Source: Steromphala cineraria | Taxonomy: Eukaryota; Mollusca; Gastropoda; Trochida; Trochidae | Assembly (NCBI GenBank): GCA_916613615.1 | Contig: OU744725.1 | Coordinates: forward strand, 68,970,754-69,034,753 | DNA length: 64,000 nucleotides | Direction of reading: 5' to 3' | Program-made: the position numbers and the translations under genes | In this document: positions 20,502 to 32,458 of the stretch, one piece after another | Layout: each line of letters opens with the position of its first letter | Numbering within the stretch: position 1 is the first letter of the stretch | Notes under the pieces: model-generated | Database searches by the model: none | What the model saw: only the letters and a program-made list of their open reading frames with translations | Told to the model about the DNA's origin: nothing

Positions 20502-20513
20502 CCATCTGTGTTC
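20502..20513. repeat. 12-bp target-site duplication, right
   Basis: Perfect copy of 17626-17637 at the truncated end of PLE copy 1. Confidence 0.75.
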
Positions 20514-21479
20514 GCTAAATTCCATAATAACGTTTGACTTACTGACATACATCAAGGTCAGAACAATTTAATTCAGGCCTGGATATCGTCGCTAGAAGAG
20601 CTATGAGCATATATCAAACCTGTTAGCAATAAATGAGTATTTCTGGATAAAATGGCATTGTTAATAAAGTTAGGCAAAATTGACTAAAAGTACAAGTCGC
20701 GAAGTGGAACAAGATCATTTGAAGTGGATTCGTTTTTCAATAATCATATCTAATATTATGTCTCTACTTGACACTGGAATATAGTCTGAGTCATCTATTG
20801 GGCGTTGAATCTATATTTAACCAAGAATATGTGGAACACTTAAAAAAATATTATAACAAAGAAGGTGAATATATTAGGAAAATATATGTATTCGAAAATA
20901 GGAATTCTTCAACATTATTAACTTGAACATTTAAAAACTATGCTATCGTAAAATTTAGAGATTTTCTTAAGAGATCCCGTAGACTTGGTACAGTGATGAC
21001 TTTAAGATGTTTTTAAATCTCACCTTATTTTATGTAATAATCAGCATATCATTTAATTCATGCTTTTGAACATAAAATGAGAAACCAACCCTATTCCTTG
21101 ATGTTGACTACATGTTTAAATATTTTCTGAAATCTGTTTTTAACATTATTATTATTCGCTATATTGATATGTTATGTGCACCTGCACATATATCACTTCT
21201 GAAAACTTCACTTGAATGTATGACTTTTATAGAAATAACTGCACACTGAGTTTTAAGTGGATATTTGAATTATACAATTAATGTAGCATACTCTTAGGGA
21301 ATGCTGTTTATTCCGTACGGTGTAAAAACGTGTTGTATACAAAGTTGACATGTATACACTAATCCTTAAAACAAGTTTATCCAATCACGACCTTTGTAGA
21401 AGAAAAATGTATATCAGATTAAAAGAAGCTCTATTGTAAGTGAAATATCAGAACAGACGTTAGCACCAGGGGTCAAAAT
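20514..21479. other. No recognisable feature
   Basis: AT-rich DNA without supportable genes or repeats. Confidence 0.4.
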
Positions 21480-21779
21480 TACCGTATTTCCTCTAATAAG
21501 CGCCGGGTCTCCAATAAGGGCCGGGCCTCTAATAAGCGCCGGGCCTCTTATAAGCGTCGGGTCTCTAATAACCGCCGGGTCCTAATCATTAGAAAAATGC
21601 TTCCTCAGTAAACATTTTACAGGTATTCATGGTAAAAGACGACTTAAAACAAAGTTCAATTCTCTTTGAAAGAAATAAGCGCCGGGTCTCCAATAAGCGC
21701 CGGGCCTCTAATAAGCGCCGGGGGGTAAAGGGGAGCTGAAAAAATAAGCGCCCGGGCGCTTATTAGAGGAAATACGGTA
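21480..21779. mobile_element. MITE with CTAATAAGCGCC repeats
   Basis: Perfect ~25-bp terminal inverted repeats (TACCGTATTTCCTCTAATAA at the left, its complement at the right). Internal short direct repeats of the type AATAAGCGCCGGGCCTCT lie next to each end. The flanks are consistent with a TA target duplication, as for Tc1/mariner-derived MITEs. Confidence 0.8.
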
Positions 21780-21784
21780 GTCCT

Positions 21785-21985
21785 AAATGGGTACTAGCCA
21801 TTCGGACTGGTGCATTCCTGTGAGCACTAGCCCAAGCATATTCTGACTAGCCAAATACACAGATATAATCGTATTTTCTTTAAATTCAAGTAGTCCTTTC
21901 GGACTACCCATAATTACAATTTACTAGCCCAGCATCTTTTTCACTAGCCATTGGCTACCGGGCTAGTGCTAATTTCGAACCCTGG
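21785..21985. repeat. ACTAGCC-rich dispersed repeat
   Basis: Repeated ACTAGCC/GGCTAGT motifs and short inverted segments. I do not recognise the family. Confidence 0.4.
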
Positions 21986-22004
21986 TTAGCACCATCAATC
22001 AATT

Positions 22005-22344
22005 CATTATTCAAGTCATGTTGATCTAGCCTCTGTTCTATTACGCCGAAATATACGTGGGCTCCGGAAGTTTCCCATGGCGGAAAAAAATCGCATTCCA
22101 ATCCATTTGAATTTCTTTATCAAATGACAACGCTTCTCGCATGGAAAGGGTGGTTCATATCACAATGCTTTTGCCTTGATTTAGTAGCCAAAACCATGAT
22201 TTAAAAACAGCGTCGCTGATTGCACAACCAACTTTGGTTGCCTTTTATCATAATCAGGCATCTCCCATTCCATCCCACAAAGTCGGCGTAATATAACAGA
22301 GGCTAACTCAACATGACTTGATCTGCCTCTGTGGGGTGAGAATG
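22005..22344 (+). mobile_element. MITE family R, copy R2
   Basis: Interior matches R1 in reverse orientation (ACAACGCTTCTCGCATGG, CAGCGTCGCTGATTGCAC). The left terminal repeat is degenerate and the right one is good. Confidence 0.75.
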
Positions 22345-22470
22345 GGAGAAAGCCCGCAACAAATATTGTGGCTATGCAATGCGCTATATTACCTAGGAGC
22401 ATCGGCTGAAACAAGCGAACCATGGGTACCGGCAATCCTCGTATTTAAGCCCTGGGCTTAGATTCGAACT
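22345..22470. repeat. SINE-like fragment
   Basis: GGGAGAAAGCCCGCAACA and AAGCGAACCATGGGT recur at 45.36-45.41 kb, and related AACTAGCGAACCAATGG at 59.98 kb. Probably decayed copies of one SINE core. Confidence 0.45.
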
Positions 22471-22674
22471 TCACCCTTTTCATTAGAGAAATATATCAAT
22501 TATGACTATTCAAAAAAACAATTAGTCGTAACCTTAACTTAGGCTGAACCCTTCAGCGCCGGAGTAGCGGAAGCGTCCTTAGTTACCTCGTGAATTACCT
22601 CCCTTACCGCGAGCACCTGCAGACGACAATGGAAACAATGTCAGACTCTGCAGCAATTAGTGCCAGCTTACCTA

Positions 22675-22832
22675 AAAAAGAAACCGGCAATCAAACTTTT
22701 CGCCGTCAGAGATAAGCTTGATAGCTGACGAGGTGAGGTGACGACGGAGGATCCTTTTCGGTCCTTTTTCTTCAACAGTGACGAGCTCGGCCAAACTCAA
22801 GGAGTGGAACAAAATCGCCACGAAGTAAGTGT
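22675..22832 (+). repeat. Duplicated leader/first-exon-like module, copy A
   Basis: About 150 bp shared with 26216-26363. It contains CGGCAATCAAACTTTTCGCC and, near the end, a short reading (TSSAKLKEWNKIATK) that runs into GTAAGT at 22825. The start codon seen in copy B is GTG here. It looks like a leader plus first coding exon with a splice donor. The parent gene or element is unknown. Confidence 0.5.
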
Positions 22833-23590
22833 TGAAAACAAAAAATATTCACCATATTCATGTTTACGTTACTTCCGGGTTATTGTTATGTAGTTTTGTA
22901 TCATAATCATGCCATATCTTAGATTATTCCCATAGACTTCCATGTTATTTGGGTGTAGCACAAATAATTTTGTATTCAATATTATCAATGTTAGATACTG
23001 GATAGTTTTTCCAAATGTGTTTAGGATTATAATCGTAAGAAATTGCAACCAGATGTATGGCCTACATATTTATTTATATTTATGAGTTTGACCACTATTA
23101 CGACAGACACATAATGTTCAAACACTGATTAAATGAGGCCTACATGTATGAAAATCAAGTTGAGTATTTACAGTTAACTATTTTTTCCACAATAATTCTA
23201 TTCACAATTATTCTTTATCCATATACTGTATATGATAACATAAATTCAGAAAAGCTTCCTTTTCTTTGGGTTTTGTGACTGAATGCATGTACTTCGATCC
23301 AGAGGTCCGGGAGCCAGATACGAAAATAATGGAATGATTACAAGTGAGTGTTATGACTGTCTTCCTTAAATATAAAGCATGCAATACAAGTGCAGCTTGT
23401 ATAGATATTTTTAAAAATATCAACAGGTATACGATTAAAGTTTGATATGTCAACAGTCAGAAACAGTAGTCATTCTTACTGAATCATGTTATTACAAAAC
23501 AAAATAATTCTTTCGTTAGTAGAATAATGACTCATAGTTGTGTTTTCAAGAAAAAAGCTTTATTCTTAATTCACATTTGAATGAGTTCTT
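22833..23590. other. No recognisable feature
   Basis: AT-rich. Nothing beyond isolated short frames. Confidence 0.4.
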
Positions 23591-23845
23591 ATATGGAACT
23601 GTACTGGACAAACATGAACAAGGATTCAAAACCATCCACAACACTGTTACACCTGTAATAACTGATGAGTGTGCTGCCCGGCCAACTTCTTGAAAGAAAT
23701 TAGATGTTCATGTTCAGTTGGACCACAGCTTTGTAACAACTGCAGTTGTTTCAAAAAAAGAATTCCCTGTAGCATTCACTGCAAGTGCAGGGGTTCATGT
23801 TTGAATCCATCTCTTATAGTTGGAGCTATCATTGAATAATGACTG
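23590..23845 (+). pseudogene. Cysteine-rich (CXC/TCR-like) coding fragment
   Basis: One frame gives LDKHEQGFKTIHNTVTPV. After a shift, a second gives CPANFLKEIRCSCSVG, then LCNNCSCFKKRIPCSIHC and KCRGSCLN. The spacing of Cys pairs resembles the CXC (tesmin/TSO1-type) Cys-rich motif seen at the C-terminus of several transposon-encoded invertebrate proteins. It is short, has no start and crosses a frameshift, so it is a fragment. Confidence 0.5.
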
Positions 23846-23967
23846 AACTTCCCTATTAATAACAGAGCCTGTGACTTAAGGTCTCTGAGAAATATTTTGA
23901 TGGATAGGTGTGTCAAACATATTTATAATAATACTTCAGTTGTGAATCAGATATGATGTAATCATGA

Positions 23968-24258
23968 GTGAGTGAGTGAGATTGTGTTTAACGTGTTTTG
24001 AACAATATTTCAGTTATTAAACACGTGGATGTTGCCATCCAAAAGAGAGTAGACAGATCAGGGAGAAAGGGATCGATAGGATGAGGGGAAAGACGGAAAT
24101 AAAGGCATAGTAAGAGATAGAAAGCAGGTTTTAGAAGGACTCAAATTTGGTCTGGCTTCTACCCGTCGACCTGTCCAGCTTAGGTGACCCTACCAGGAGC
24201 ATGTAAGCTCCAGCTGGCATAGCTCTCGGGGTCGTCGAAGCACACAAACCACCACACC
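23968..24258 (+). mobile_element. SINE insertion with 13-bp target duplication
   Basis: The 291-bp insert starts GTGAGTGAGTGAGATTGTGT and ends near CGAAGCACACAAACCACCAC. GATGTAATCATGA flanks it perfectly (23955-23967 and 24259-24271). The GTGAGTGAGTGAG head with TTTAACGTGTTTTGAACAAT is of a kind common in mollusc, especially gastropod, SINEs. A clear pol III A/B box pair is not evident in this copy. Confidence 0.75.
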
Positions 24259-24271
24259 GATGTAATCATGA

Positions 24272-25838
24272 ACTACACTATTTCGAAGTTGAAGTTGAAC
24301 TGAAGCATACCCATGATGCCTTCACAGTGATTGACATTGAAAACTTGTTTTACTATTTCTCTTGGAAAATGACTCGACATTGCTATATTGGTGAGTGGAT
24401 CTGCAAAAAGAACTTGTAAATAATCCATTTGATAATTAATTCCATTACTTCTTTTTAAGTTTAAAGATTGTAAATAATAATTTTATATTTGTTGAAAACC
24501 AAAACATATTCTGATCATTTGGCCAAGGCACTGAAGCCTTTCACAAGGTTGCTCAGTCATATTTCACCTAACATGGAGACAACAGAAAAACAAGAGTCAT
24601 CAGAAGATGACATATCCCACCGTGGCACCGGTTCCACATGATCGTAAGATGTAAACCTTTGAAGGATATTTGTAAATTTTTCAAGCAATGTTCATAATAG
24701 TATAAACTAATAAATATTACCCATACGGGCGAGGATACACGAGTGGATATTTTTTTTTATATCCGCACATGTGCTTTTTAGTGATTCTCAACGTTGATTG
24801 GTCGGTTCCTAAGAGAATGAAAGACGATTGGTCGACGGAACTTTTTTCAAGTTTCATTGATAAATTGAACGTGTCGAACGTATGTCGATTAGATGAACAT
24901 AAAATCGTAGAACGATGAATAGGCCTATTACTGTACATCATATAACTTACAGGTTGACATTTAAACTTACAGGTTGATATTTAAACGCAGTATTATTTGA
25001 AACTATTCATCTACGTGTTAAATTTCATTGGGAACTCAAGATTGTGCTTTTTCCAAAGGTGCAATAAGCGCTGTCTGTTTGTAAACAAACTTGGCTGCCA
25101 TCGAAAATTCATGAAATCTATCCAAGCACAAGAATTTCACTGATCCATTAGTAGTTATTAACACATAAAAACCATAGGGACTCAAATTCATTACATACAT
25201 TCATGAAAGCAATAACTTTAACAAATCAACATACTCATAGTTGATCAGCCCTGGGAACAATCCTACCGTGATCACAGGCCGATAAGAGTTATCGTTCTTG
25301 ACACCTGAATGGAAGTAACGTCGAAAGAAAGAAATGTTGTTCAAACTTCAAATTATTTGATTATCCTGACATACAGACTTGTTTTGATGCATTCTTTGAA
25401 ACTTTCTCTTTAAAATATTGCCACTTTTATCAATTATAGTTTAAAAAAATTGACAGGTTTTTGACATTTTCGTACAACATTGTGCCGTCAACAACACATC
25501 ATGTGCAGTGGTAGTACGGCGTGACAATCAGCTGATTCAAATACTTATTATCTTTATCAAATAATGTTGTTTTTAAGATTTGTATGTGTGTTAATTTGTT
25601 CAAGGTTGAAAAGTGTATTATATCATTCAGGGACAATATTTTCGTCATTTTCGTATTGTTTTGAAATGAACTAGATTCCGATGCGTTGTTGACTTATTCA
25701 CTCTGGAGATGTTCGGTTGGACACGCGTATGAATACTGATCAGCTGATTGGTATCACATACTACAGCATTACTACGATTTCTCAATCGCATTTTTTCAGT
25801 CGTTTTTTAATTATATTTCATTACAAATTGGTAATATA
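24272..25838. other. Mostly featureless AT-rich DNA
   Basis: Only a 20-bp direct duplication (AACTTACAGGTTGA.ATTTAA, 24946-24985) stands out. Confidence 0.4.
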
Positions 25839-25986
25839 TAGAATAACCAACTCGATACGAGTGATTACGGGATATCTGCCCTCGTCAAAATAATGTTCAG
25901 TCGCTCGCCAAGGCTCGCGACTGTAAACATTATTTCGACTCGGGCAGATATCCTGTAATCACTCGTACCTCGTTGGTTATTCTCTA
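25839..25986. mobile_element. Foldback MITE F1
   Basis: Arms of ~44 bp (TAGAATAACCAACTCGATAC at left, near-complement at right ending GGTTATTCTCTA) enclose a loop with GCTCGCCAAGGCTCGC. The same 16 bases, in reverse complement, form the loop of the foldback at 49625-49773. Confidence 0.8.
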
Positions 25987-26023
25987 AATATGAAACGAAA
26001 CCTTTCATGAACAGAGTCCAAAT

Positions 26024-26213
26024 AGGAGCGGGTTCCATGGAAATAATAAAAAATAAAATTTTCAGAAATGTGAAAATATCAAAAGCCACCACTTCAGTAG
26101 GTGGGCAATACACATGTAAAGTTTCAGAAAGATATGTGGACCGTTTTTTGAGTTCTGATTACGGACGGACGGACAGGGCGATGACTATATCCCACGGTAT
26201 TACATACCGGTGG
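26024..26213 (+). repeat. Dispersed repeat with ACGG microsatellite, copy 1
   Basis: CCATGGAAATAATAAAAAAT, then AAAATATCAAAAG, then a GGACGGACGGACAGGGCGAT tract and a terminal palindrome-like CCCACGGTATTACATACCGG. A near copy lies at 26370-26563. The left part resembles the 171-bp units at 10.7-11.4 kb. Confidence 0.7.
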
Positions 26214-26215
26214 GA

Positions 26216-26363
26216 TAAAAAGAAACCGGCAATCAAACTTTTCGCCGTCAGAGATAGCTTGATAGCTGACGAGGTGAGGTTACGACGGAGGATCCTTTTT
26301 CTTCAACCATGACGAGCTCGGCCAAACTCGAGGAGTGGGACGAAATCGCCACTACGTAAGTGT
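26216..26363 (+). repeat. Duplicated leader/first-exon-like module, copy B
   Basis: Homologous to 22675-22832. ATG at 26309 opens MTSSAKLEEWDEIATT, reaching a consensus donor GTAAGT at 26356. It lies between two copies of an unrelated repeat (26024-26213, 26370-26563), so it was probably moved here together with it. Confidence 0.5.
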
Positions 26364-26369
26364 TGAAAA

Positions 26370-26563
26370 TAATAAAAAATACAATTTTCAGAAATGTGAA
26401 AATATCAAAAGGCACCACTTCAGTATGTGGGCAATACACATGTAAAGTTTCAGAAAGATATGTGGACCGGTTTTTAAGTTCTGCTCCGGAAACGAAATGA
26501 TTACGGACGGACGGACAGGGCGATGACTATATCCCACGGTATTACATACCGGTGGGATAAAAA
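26370..26563 (+). repeat. Dispersed repeat with ACGG microsatellite, copy 2
   Basis: Near-identical to 26024-26213, ending in the same CCCACGGTATTACATACCGG. Confidence 0.7.
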
Positions 26564-26609
26564 TGAATATTGCCATTACTGATTTCATGTTACGTTTCAA
26601 CATTTAATC

Positions 26610-26942
26610 CATTCTCTTCCCACCAAGGCAGATCAAGTCATGTTGATTTAGCCTCTGTTCTATTACGACGAAATCCGTGGGTTCCGCCAGTTTCCCCTGG
26701 CGGAAAAAAACCCGCATCACAATCCATTTGAATTTCCTTATCAAATGACAACGCTTCTTGCATGGAAAGGGTGGTTCATATCACAATGCTTTTGCCTTGA
26801 TTCAGTAGCCAAAACGATGATTTAAGAACAGCGTCGCTGATTGCACAACTACCAATCATCTTCCATTCTATCCCACAAAGTCGGCGTAATATAACAAAGG
26901 TTAAATCAACATGACTTGACCTGCCTCTGTGGGGAGAGAATG
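26610..26942 (+). mobile_element. MITE family R, copy R3
   Basis: Both terminal repeats are recognisable (CATTCTCTTCCCACCAAGGC at left, GTGGGGAGAGAATG at right). The interior is as in R2 and R6. Confidence 0.85.
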
Positions 26943-27763
26943 TCATTATATAACTGGTCGCATGCAGTTTCGTTTTCACGGAACCCCTTTTCTTCGAATA
27001 ACGGTAATATGTACTTAAATACATACCCTCTGAAGATAAAATATTTAACATAAACTTATAGTTAATGGGAGTTTGCGAAGTAATAAAATTTACCAAAAAG
27101 CTTGTCATATTGATATAAAGCTATTCGCATTTATTACTACCTTTACAACATTTTAATAATTTGAAACACTACTTGCCCTACTTTTTATAAAGTTTTATCC
27201 CCCGGTACTGTTGGTGCAGAATGATGGAATATTCTCAAATCAAGTATAGTTTGATGATTCCTTTTCTAATATAATGTATATTTTTAAAAACTCGCTTTAT
27301 GTCTTTTTACTTGCGTATATGATAACAGAGGGAATTTGTAATACGATAACTGCGTAATATTAAAAACAAACGTCGGATTTGCTGTACTTTTAGACAATTA
27401 TGGCTTCAGTGAGTTATTTCTTGTAAGTAACATGTTTTTCGATATTAAGGAATGTAAATTGATTTCATGAAGATTTGAAGTTGAGGTTGCAGGTACATAA
27501 TTATGAGTGATTCGACGATTTAAACTTTGATAAATAATTGAAAATGTGTTTCGCAAAAAGTAAATTTCCTAAAGATGTACACTTATTAACATATTGAAAT
27601 ACTTATCTGCACAAAATTGTTTTCTCTTCTCTCTTTCAACATATTTCATAAATCATATCACAATATTACTATAAAGATAATTGTTTAGCTCGAATGGCTT
27701 TTGAGTCCCAAATAGCATAATATTTTGTCATTGCATGGTTTCCGTAAACTGTTCGCTATTTCT
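26943..27763. other. No recognisable feature
   Basis: AT-rich DNA between two MITE copies. Confidence 0.4.
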
Positions 27764-28020
27764 CTTACTGTCCCCATAGAGGTAGGTGGATCCAGTCATG
27801 AAATGTTCATCCTTTCAATGTTTGAATTAGACCAAATCCGTGAATTCAAGAGGTTTCCCCTTACGGAAAAGAAATTCACCACAATCCAATTCTTTTTCAT
27901 AGCAAATGACAACTCTCTCGCGTGGAAAGGGTGGTTCATATCTCAATGCCTTTGAAATAATTCAGGAGCCAAAATGCTTATTTTAGGACAGCGTCGCTGA
28001 TTGCACAACTAAGTTTGATG
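27764..28020 (+). mobile_element. MITE family R, degenerate copy R4
   Basis: Shares GTGGAAAGGGTGGTTCATAT and CAGCGTCGCTGATTGCAC with the other copies. The left terminal repeat is diverged and the right one is lost. Confidence 0.65.
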
Positions 28021-28145
28021 TAACCAACCAGGAAGTATGAAAAAATGCATATGTCAACACTTCTAGCATGGAAAGCGTTGTTCATATCACATGCCATTGT
28101 CTGGCATGATTGTGAGTAGCCATAATGATTATTTTAGGACAAAAA

Positions 28146-28476
28146 ATTCTCTCCACACAGAGTCAGATCAAGTCATGTTGATTTAGCCTTTGTTCTAACT
28201 CGCCGAACTCCGTAGGTTCCGGACAAAATTTGCACTACAATCCATTTTAATTTTTTTTAGCAAACGACCACGCTTCTCGCATGGAAAGGGTGGTTCATAT
28301 CATTATGCCTTTGGCATGATTTAGTCCAAAATGATAATGATATGAAAGAACAGCGTCGATGTGTGCACAAGTACCTTTGATACTGCATCTCCCATTTTAG
28401 CCAAATAAGTCTGCGTAACAGAACAGAGGCTGTATCAACATTCAATGTTTTGATCTGCCACTGTAGTGAGAGAATG
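28146..28476 (+). mobile_element. MITE family R, copy R5
   Basis: Terminal repeats ATTCTCTCCACACAGAGTC and GTGAGAGAATG are diverged, but the interior is collinear with R2/R3. A partial piece of the same interior lies just before it (28060-28140). Confidence 0.75.
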
Positions 28477-30681
28477 CTTCATTAAGTGATGGTCTTATAA
28501 TTCTGATGTATCATGTATGTCCCGTCCACAAATTTAACGACGTTTGGAAAACCTAAAATGTGTATGGTAAACTTCTACTCTCTACCCTTGTCGGTTAACT
28601 TATGAAAACAAGCTGCAACTTTAGAAAAACCAGGGATAAATCGCACGTAATAGCTAATCAAACCTAGAAAAGTTCATAGTTCTGTAACGCTCTTTGGACT
28701 TGGTCAATTTTTGACTGCTTCTAATTTCTTCAGTTGTAATGTGTACGCGAGAAAGTTCGTTTTTACTGATCAATCACGTGACTATTAGAGCGAGAGACGA
28801 GTTATCATTGTCCAGATCACAACATAAAAACTAAATCATCTGTACATACTGAAATCATCCGCCCTGGTTTTCCTTAACACTTAACATTAAAATATCCCGA
28901 TAATATAATTTCTTGAAATTGTTAAGTCTACAGATAAGAACTTGAGTTACCAAAGTCTTATCATGATACATGAATCGAAACATTGTCAGTCCTCCCTAAT
29001 GGAATGTACAACTTAAATGATAATAACCATAAAATACATCAAAATTAACATAAAAGGAGATAATGATAAATTTTCCTATACCTAAAAAAAGTCAAAGAGA
29101 ATATTTTTGATAAAATAATGTGATAAACCCTTAATAATATAAATTCTTGAATTAAGATGAAGTTGTGTAACTATTGTTCAGATATTTACCGATTGAGGTT
29201 TCAAATTTGAAATATATTCCCATTGTAAATCAAAACAAATGCATCAACTGTTCTATTGCTTCTCAGCAAGATAAAATCGGTAATTGATGACAGAGTGATG
29301 AATTCAAAGTTTGCGGGGACGATGAGCCCGACGTGTTAGATGGTAGTTGTACCCAACGAATGATGATGCAACCAGGGGTTCCAGAAAGACCTAGCAACTC
29401 ATCTTTCTGAGTGTCGAGCTTGAGCGGTACACAACGTATGCATTCACTGAATAAACATATAGATTAAAAAGAAATAGAATTATTTCCAATTTCCAATAAA
29501 TTTTCATACAGCAATAGTAAGTATATATAGAGAATCCAACCATGGATGAAATGATCATGTCTATAATTTAATTATGAGGATCCTTTAAGTAATCGCTATC
29601 ATTTATGTTCCCTTCTTCAAAAATGTTTTTTTATCGGGATTATTATTTTAATGGAGTAAAAGAAACTGTTAGTAGAATTTTGAAGAGGACTTTCCTGCAG
29701 AGCTTCAAGGACCTGGTCACTGGATCGTATAGTGTTGCAAATGGATCGCCAAGATCCGGTTGTATTTAAGAACCACAGAAGGAAAAAGAACATGAAGTAA
29801 AAATCATACTTACATATACTCTTAGTCAAGTAGCACTACCAGCAATGACAATATCAATGGGATATAGATGAAACTGCGACAAACCAAAACAGCGAGAGGT
29901 CTCGAGGTACCACCATCACACCCAACTCAGGTCGCAGGTCGCCATGACCACACTTACCAGGAGAAGGAAGTTTTAGAGGTTAGTCTCGTTAATGTAGGAA
30001 TTTGATACAGTTAGAAAATGTTACTGTCGCAATTTTGGTTTGTCACTGTTCTGTCCATATCCGGTATCAACAACTTACCCACTTGACCACTAGGCCTATG
30101 CCAAAACATTTTTAATTGAGTGTCATTAATTTGACAATTGAAATTTTGTCATTGAAATGCATATTCTCAATGTTTATCTTTACTGTTAATAAGAATGAAA
30201 AGAAATTTAGCTGAAATAAAGTTTCATTTCATCAAAAAATATCAATATCATACAAGGGTCAAGAGAAACAGACACATGATGATCTTCATCATGTTTGAGA
30301 TATAAAAATGAAAGTCAACTTATTACATACAATGATAGCAATTCTAAATATGATTTATTTATTTGAAAAAAAAAACACTAGTTAAATAAAAATTAATATT
30401 ACATTTTATTAAAACAATTAAGTGTTTATATTAAGGAAAAATTTCATACAATCTCATAATTAATTTTAGGTGTCCGGGAAGACATTTCATACACTTGACT
30501 CTTATTGACATTTTCATAAATCTACTTTCAATACTATTAATCTTATTTGTTGAAATAGTTTCAAACATAAGGATGTTTATATATCTCTAATTTGTTGTTG
30601 ACATTACACTATTATTATAAATTTATGAACAAAAATGGAATTAATCTAAAAACGTTTAGATAAAAGAGAAGTTATGATCAA
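28477..30681. other. No recognisable feature
   Basis: About 2.2 kb of AT-rich DNA. No frame or repeat here that I can support. Confidence 0.4.
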
Positions 30682-32458
30682 TTAAATGTCCAATCTTGTT
30701 ACAAAAAATTCAGCTGTTGAAATGGATTGAAATTCATTTGTAATATCATACAAAGGTGAGGTCTTGTACGCTTGACTATTATTATTGATACTTTCCTTTA
30801 CCTTGTAGTTGACAAGGGATTGGTACCTCTCGAAACATGGCGCCGGACAGAGAGGGACTTGGCAGCTCTTACAGATGTAGGCAGACTGGTGGCGCTTGTC
30901 AAGTCTGTCAGAACAAACTAAACAATCAGCATATGCCAACCAAGCACTCTGTGGGTTTTTTCACCTTTGTCAAGAAGTGGCGCTCTGTCAGTCTCTGTGG
31001 TCTTTCGAGACTGGCTGATGGTCTCCCCGGTCGTCCACCACACTGTCTAGGGTACCCAAACAGAAGTCCTGTAGCAAGGTTGAGTCTAAACCTCTCTGCA
31101 TTGAATCTCCTGTCTGGATGTCTGGCCTTGAAAATGATGACTGCATTGCTGAAAGCGATCTCAATGAGATACAAAAACACCTTCTTCCACCACTTACAAC
31201 ACCGGTGTAGGACCTGGTAATACTGGAGCTGTTTGTCTGCTCGGTCCACTCCCCCCATGTGCTTGCTGTATTACTGGATGGCCTTCGGTTTGCTGACCTG
31301 GCGGCGGTAAGGTGGTGTCCGGGTTCGAATCTCCTTCCTGAAACAAGTCGCATTGTGTATGGTGGTAAGTAAGTTTACCTTCCTTCTGTCTGTCCAGGTG
31401 ATGTAGAGGAGATTGTCTTCACGGTACCGGGAGGGGACGTCTCCAGCTCGAGGCTTGGCATCCTTCACTGGCTGCAGGACGTTCTTCCAATTGGACTACA
31501 GGGTACCACACGCTCACGTTTCATTCTCGGCAACCTCCTCAAACAATTTCGGTGACGAGAAGAAATTGTCCATGTACACGTGGTGACCTGAAAGATACAG
31601 AGGTTCACACAGCGATGTCACAACAGTGTAAGCCAACCCGAACTCCCTGCCACCTGCAGGCTTACCGGCAGACATCCCAGTTCCACACATAACCAGACCT
31701 ACTGTCTGCTAAGCACCAGGACTTGATACCCGACTTGTTTGGCTTGCTCAGCATGTACTGCTTTAGCGCAGTCCTACCTTTGAAAGCAATTATGCTTTCG
31801 TCCACCGATACCTCTCTCTCTCTGGGTAGTAGTGCCTCTGCCAGCCTGCTAGAAGGTCCATGAGGGGTCGAATCTTGAACAGCTTGTCGTGGCGTGGGTC
31901 CTCCTTGGGGAAATCAAAAACATTGTTATTAAGGTGAAAGAATTTTGAATTTGCATAAATCTGTCACGAGACATTAAGGCTTTAAATCCCTTACATTCAA
32001 GCAGGGGGTCACTAGACCAGTAGGATTCATAAGATGGTTTCTTAGACAAACCCATTACCATTAGGATGGAGAGAAATTCCCTAATTTCAGTTCTACTAAC
32101 CTCCTTCCACGTTCTTGCCCTGGCGTAGGTTGCAATGTTGTATCCCTTCTCCTCAATATATTCACGTGCATACCAGTTGGTTACCCAGACGATAAGAGCT
32201 ATCACCTCATCTGTAAAAAAATAACTCAAAACACCCTATTTCACTCAATTCATCAGGAACTTCTCTAGGGCCCGTCTCCTCGTCGAAGTCTACCAGCCAG
32301 TCCATCTGCATGGCGTCGCCAAGGGGATCGTCCAGATCTACCTCCTCCACAACATCGTCGTCGCTGTCAATATCCACCTCAAACTCCTAAAAACCGTAGA
32401 ACTCCTCGTCGCTCTCAGAATCTGCATTTCCAAAAATCTCAACAAAATCGTCCATCAT
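30682..32458 (-). pseudogene. piggyBac-like transposase remnant
   Basis: Read leftwards from ATG at 32458: acidic N-terminus (MMDDFVEIF, DSESDEEF) with an in-frame stop at 32387-32389; a piggyBac N-terminal domain piece (TWKEVSRTEIREFLSILMVM); the first catalytic Asp region (VSVDESIIAFKGRTALKQYM, ~31800); the second (VYMDNFFSSPKLFEEV, ~31570); WTDRRKVNLLTTIHNA (~31400); the third (GGVDRADKQLQYYQ, 31258-31217); and a C-terminal Cys-rich domain (CLVCSDRL, YICKSCQVPLC). All three catalytic Asp positions are still present, but stops and frameshifts make it inactive. TTAA target ends were not located. A domesticated gene is unlikely given the lesions. Confidence 0.85.

Noticed and set aside
26007..26312. 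101-codon plus-strand frame
   Set aside because: It runs across two unrelated repeat modules and stops at random. The only coding-like part is the short first-exon module.
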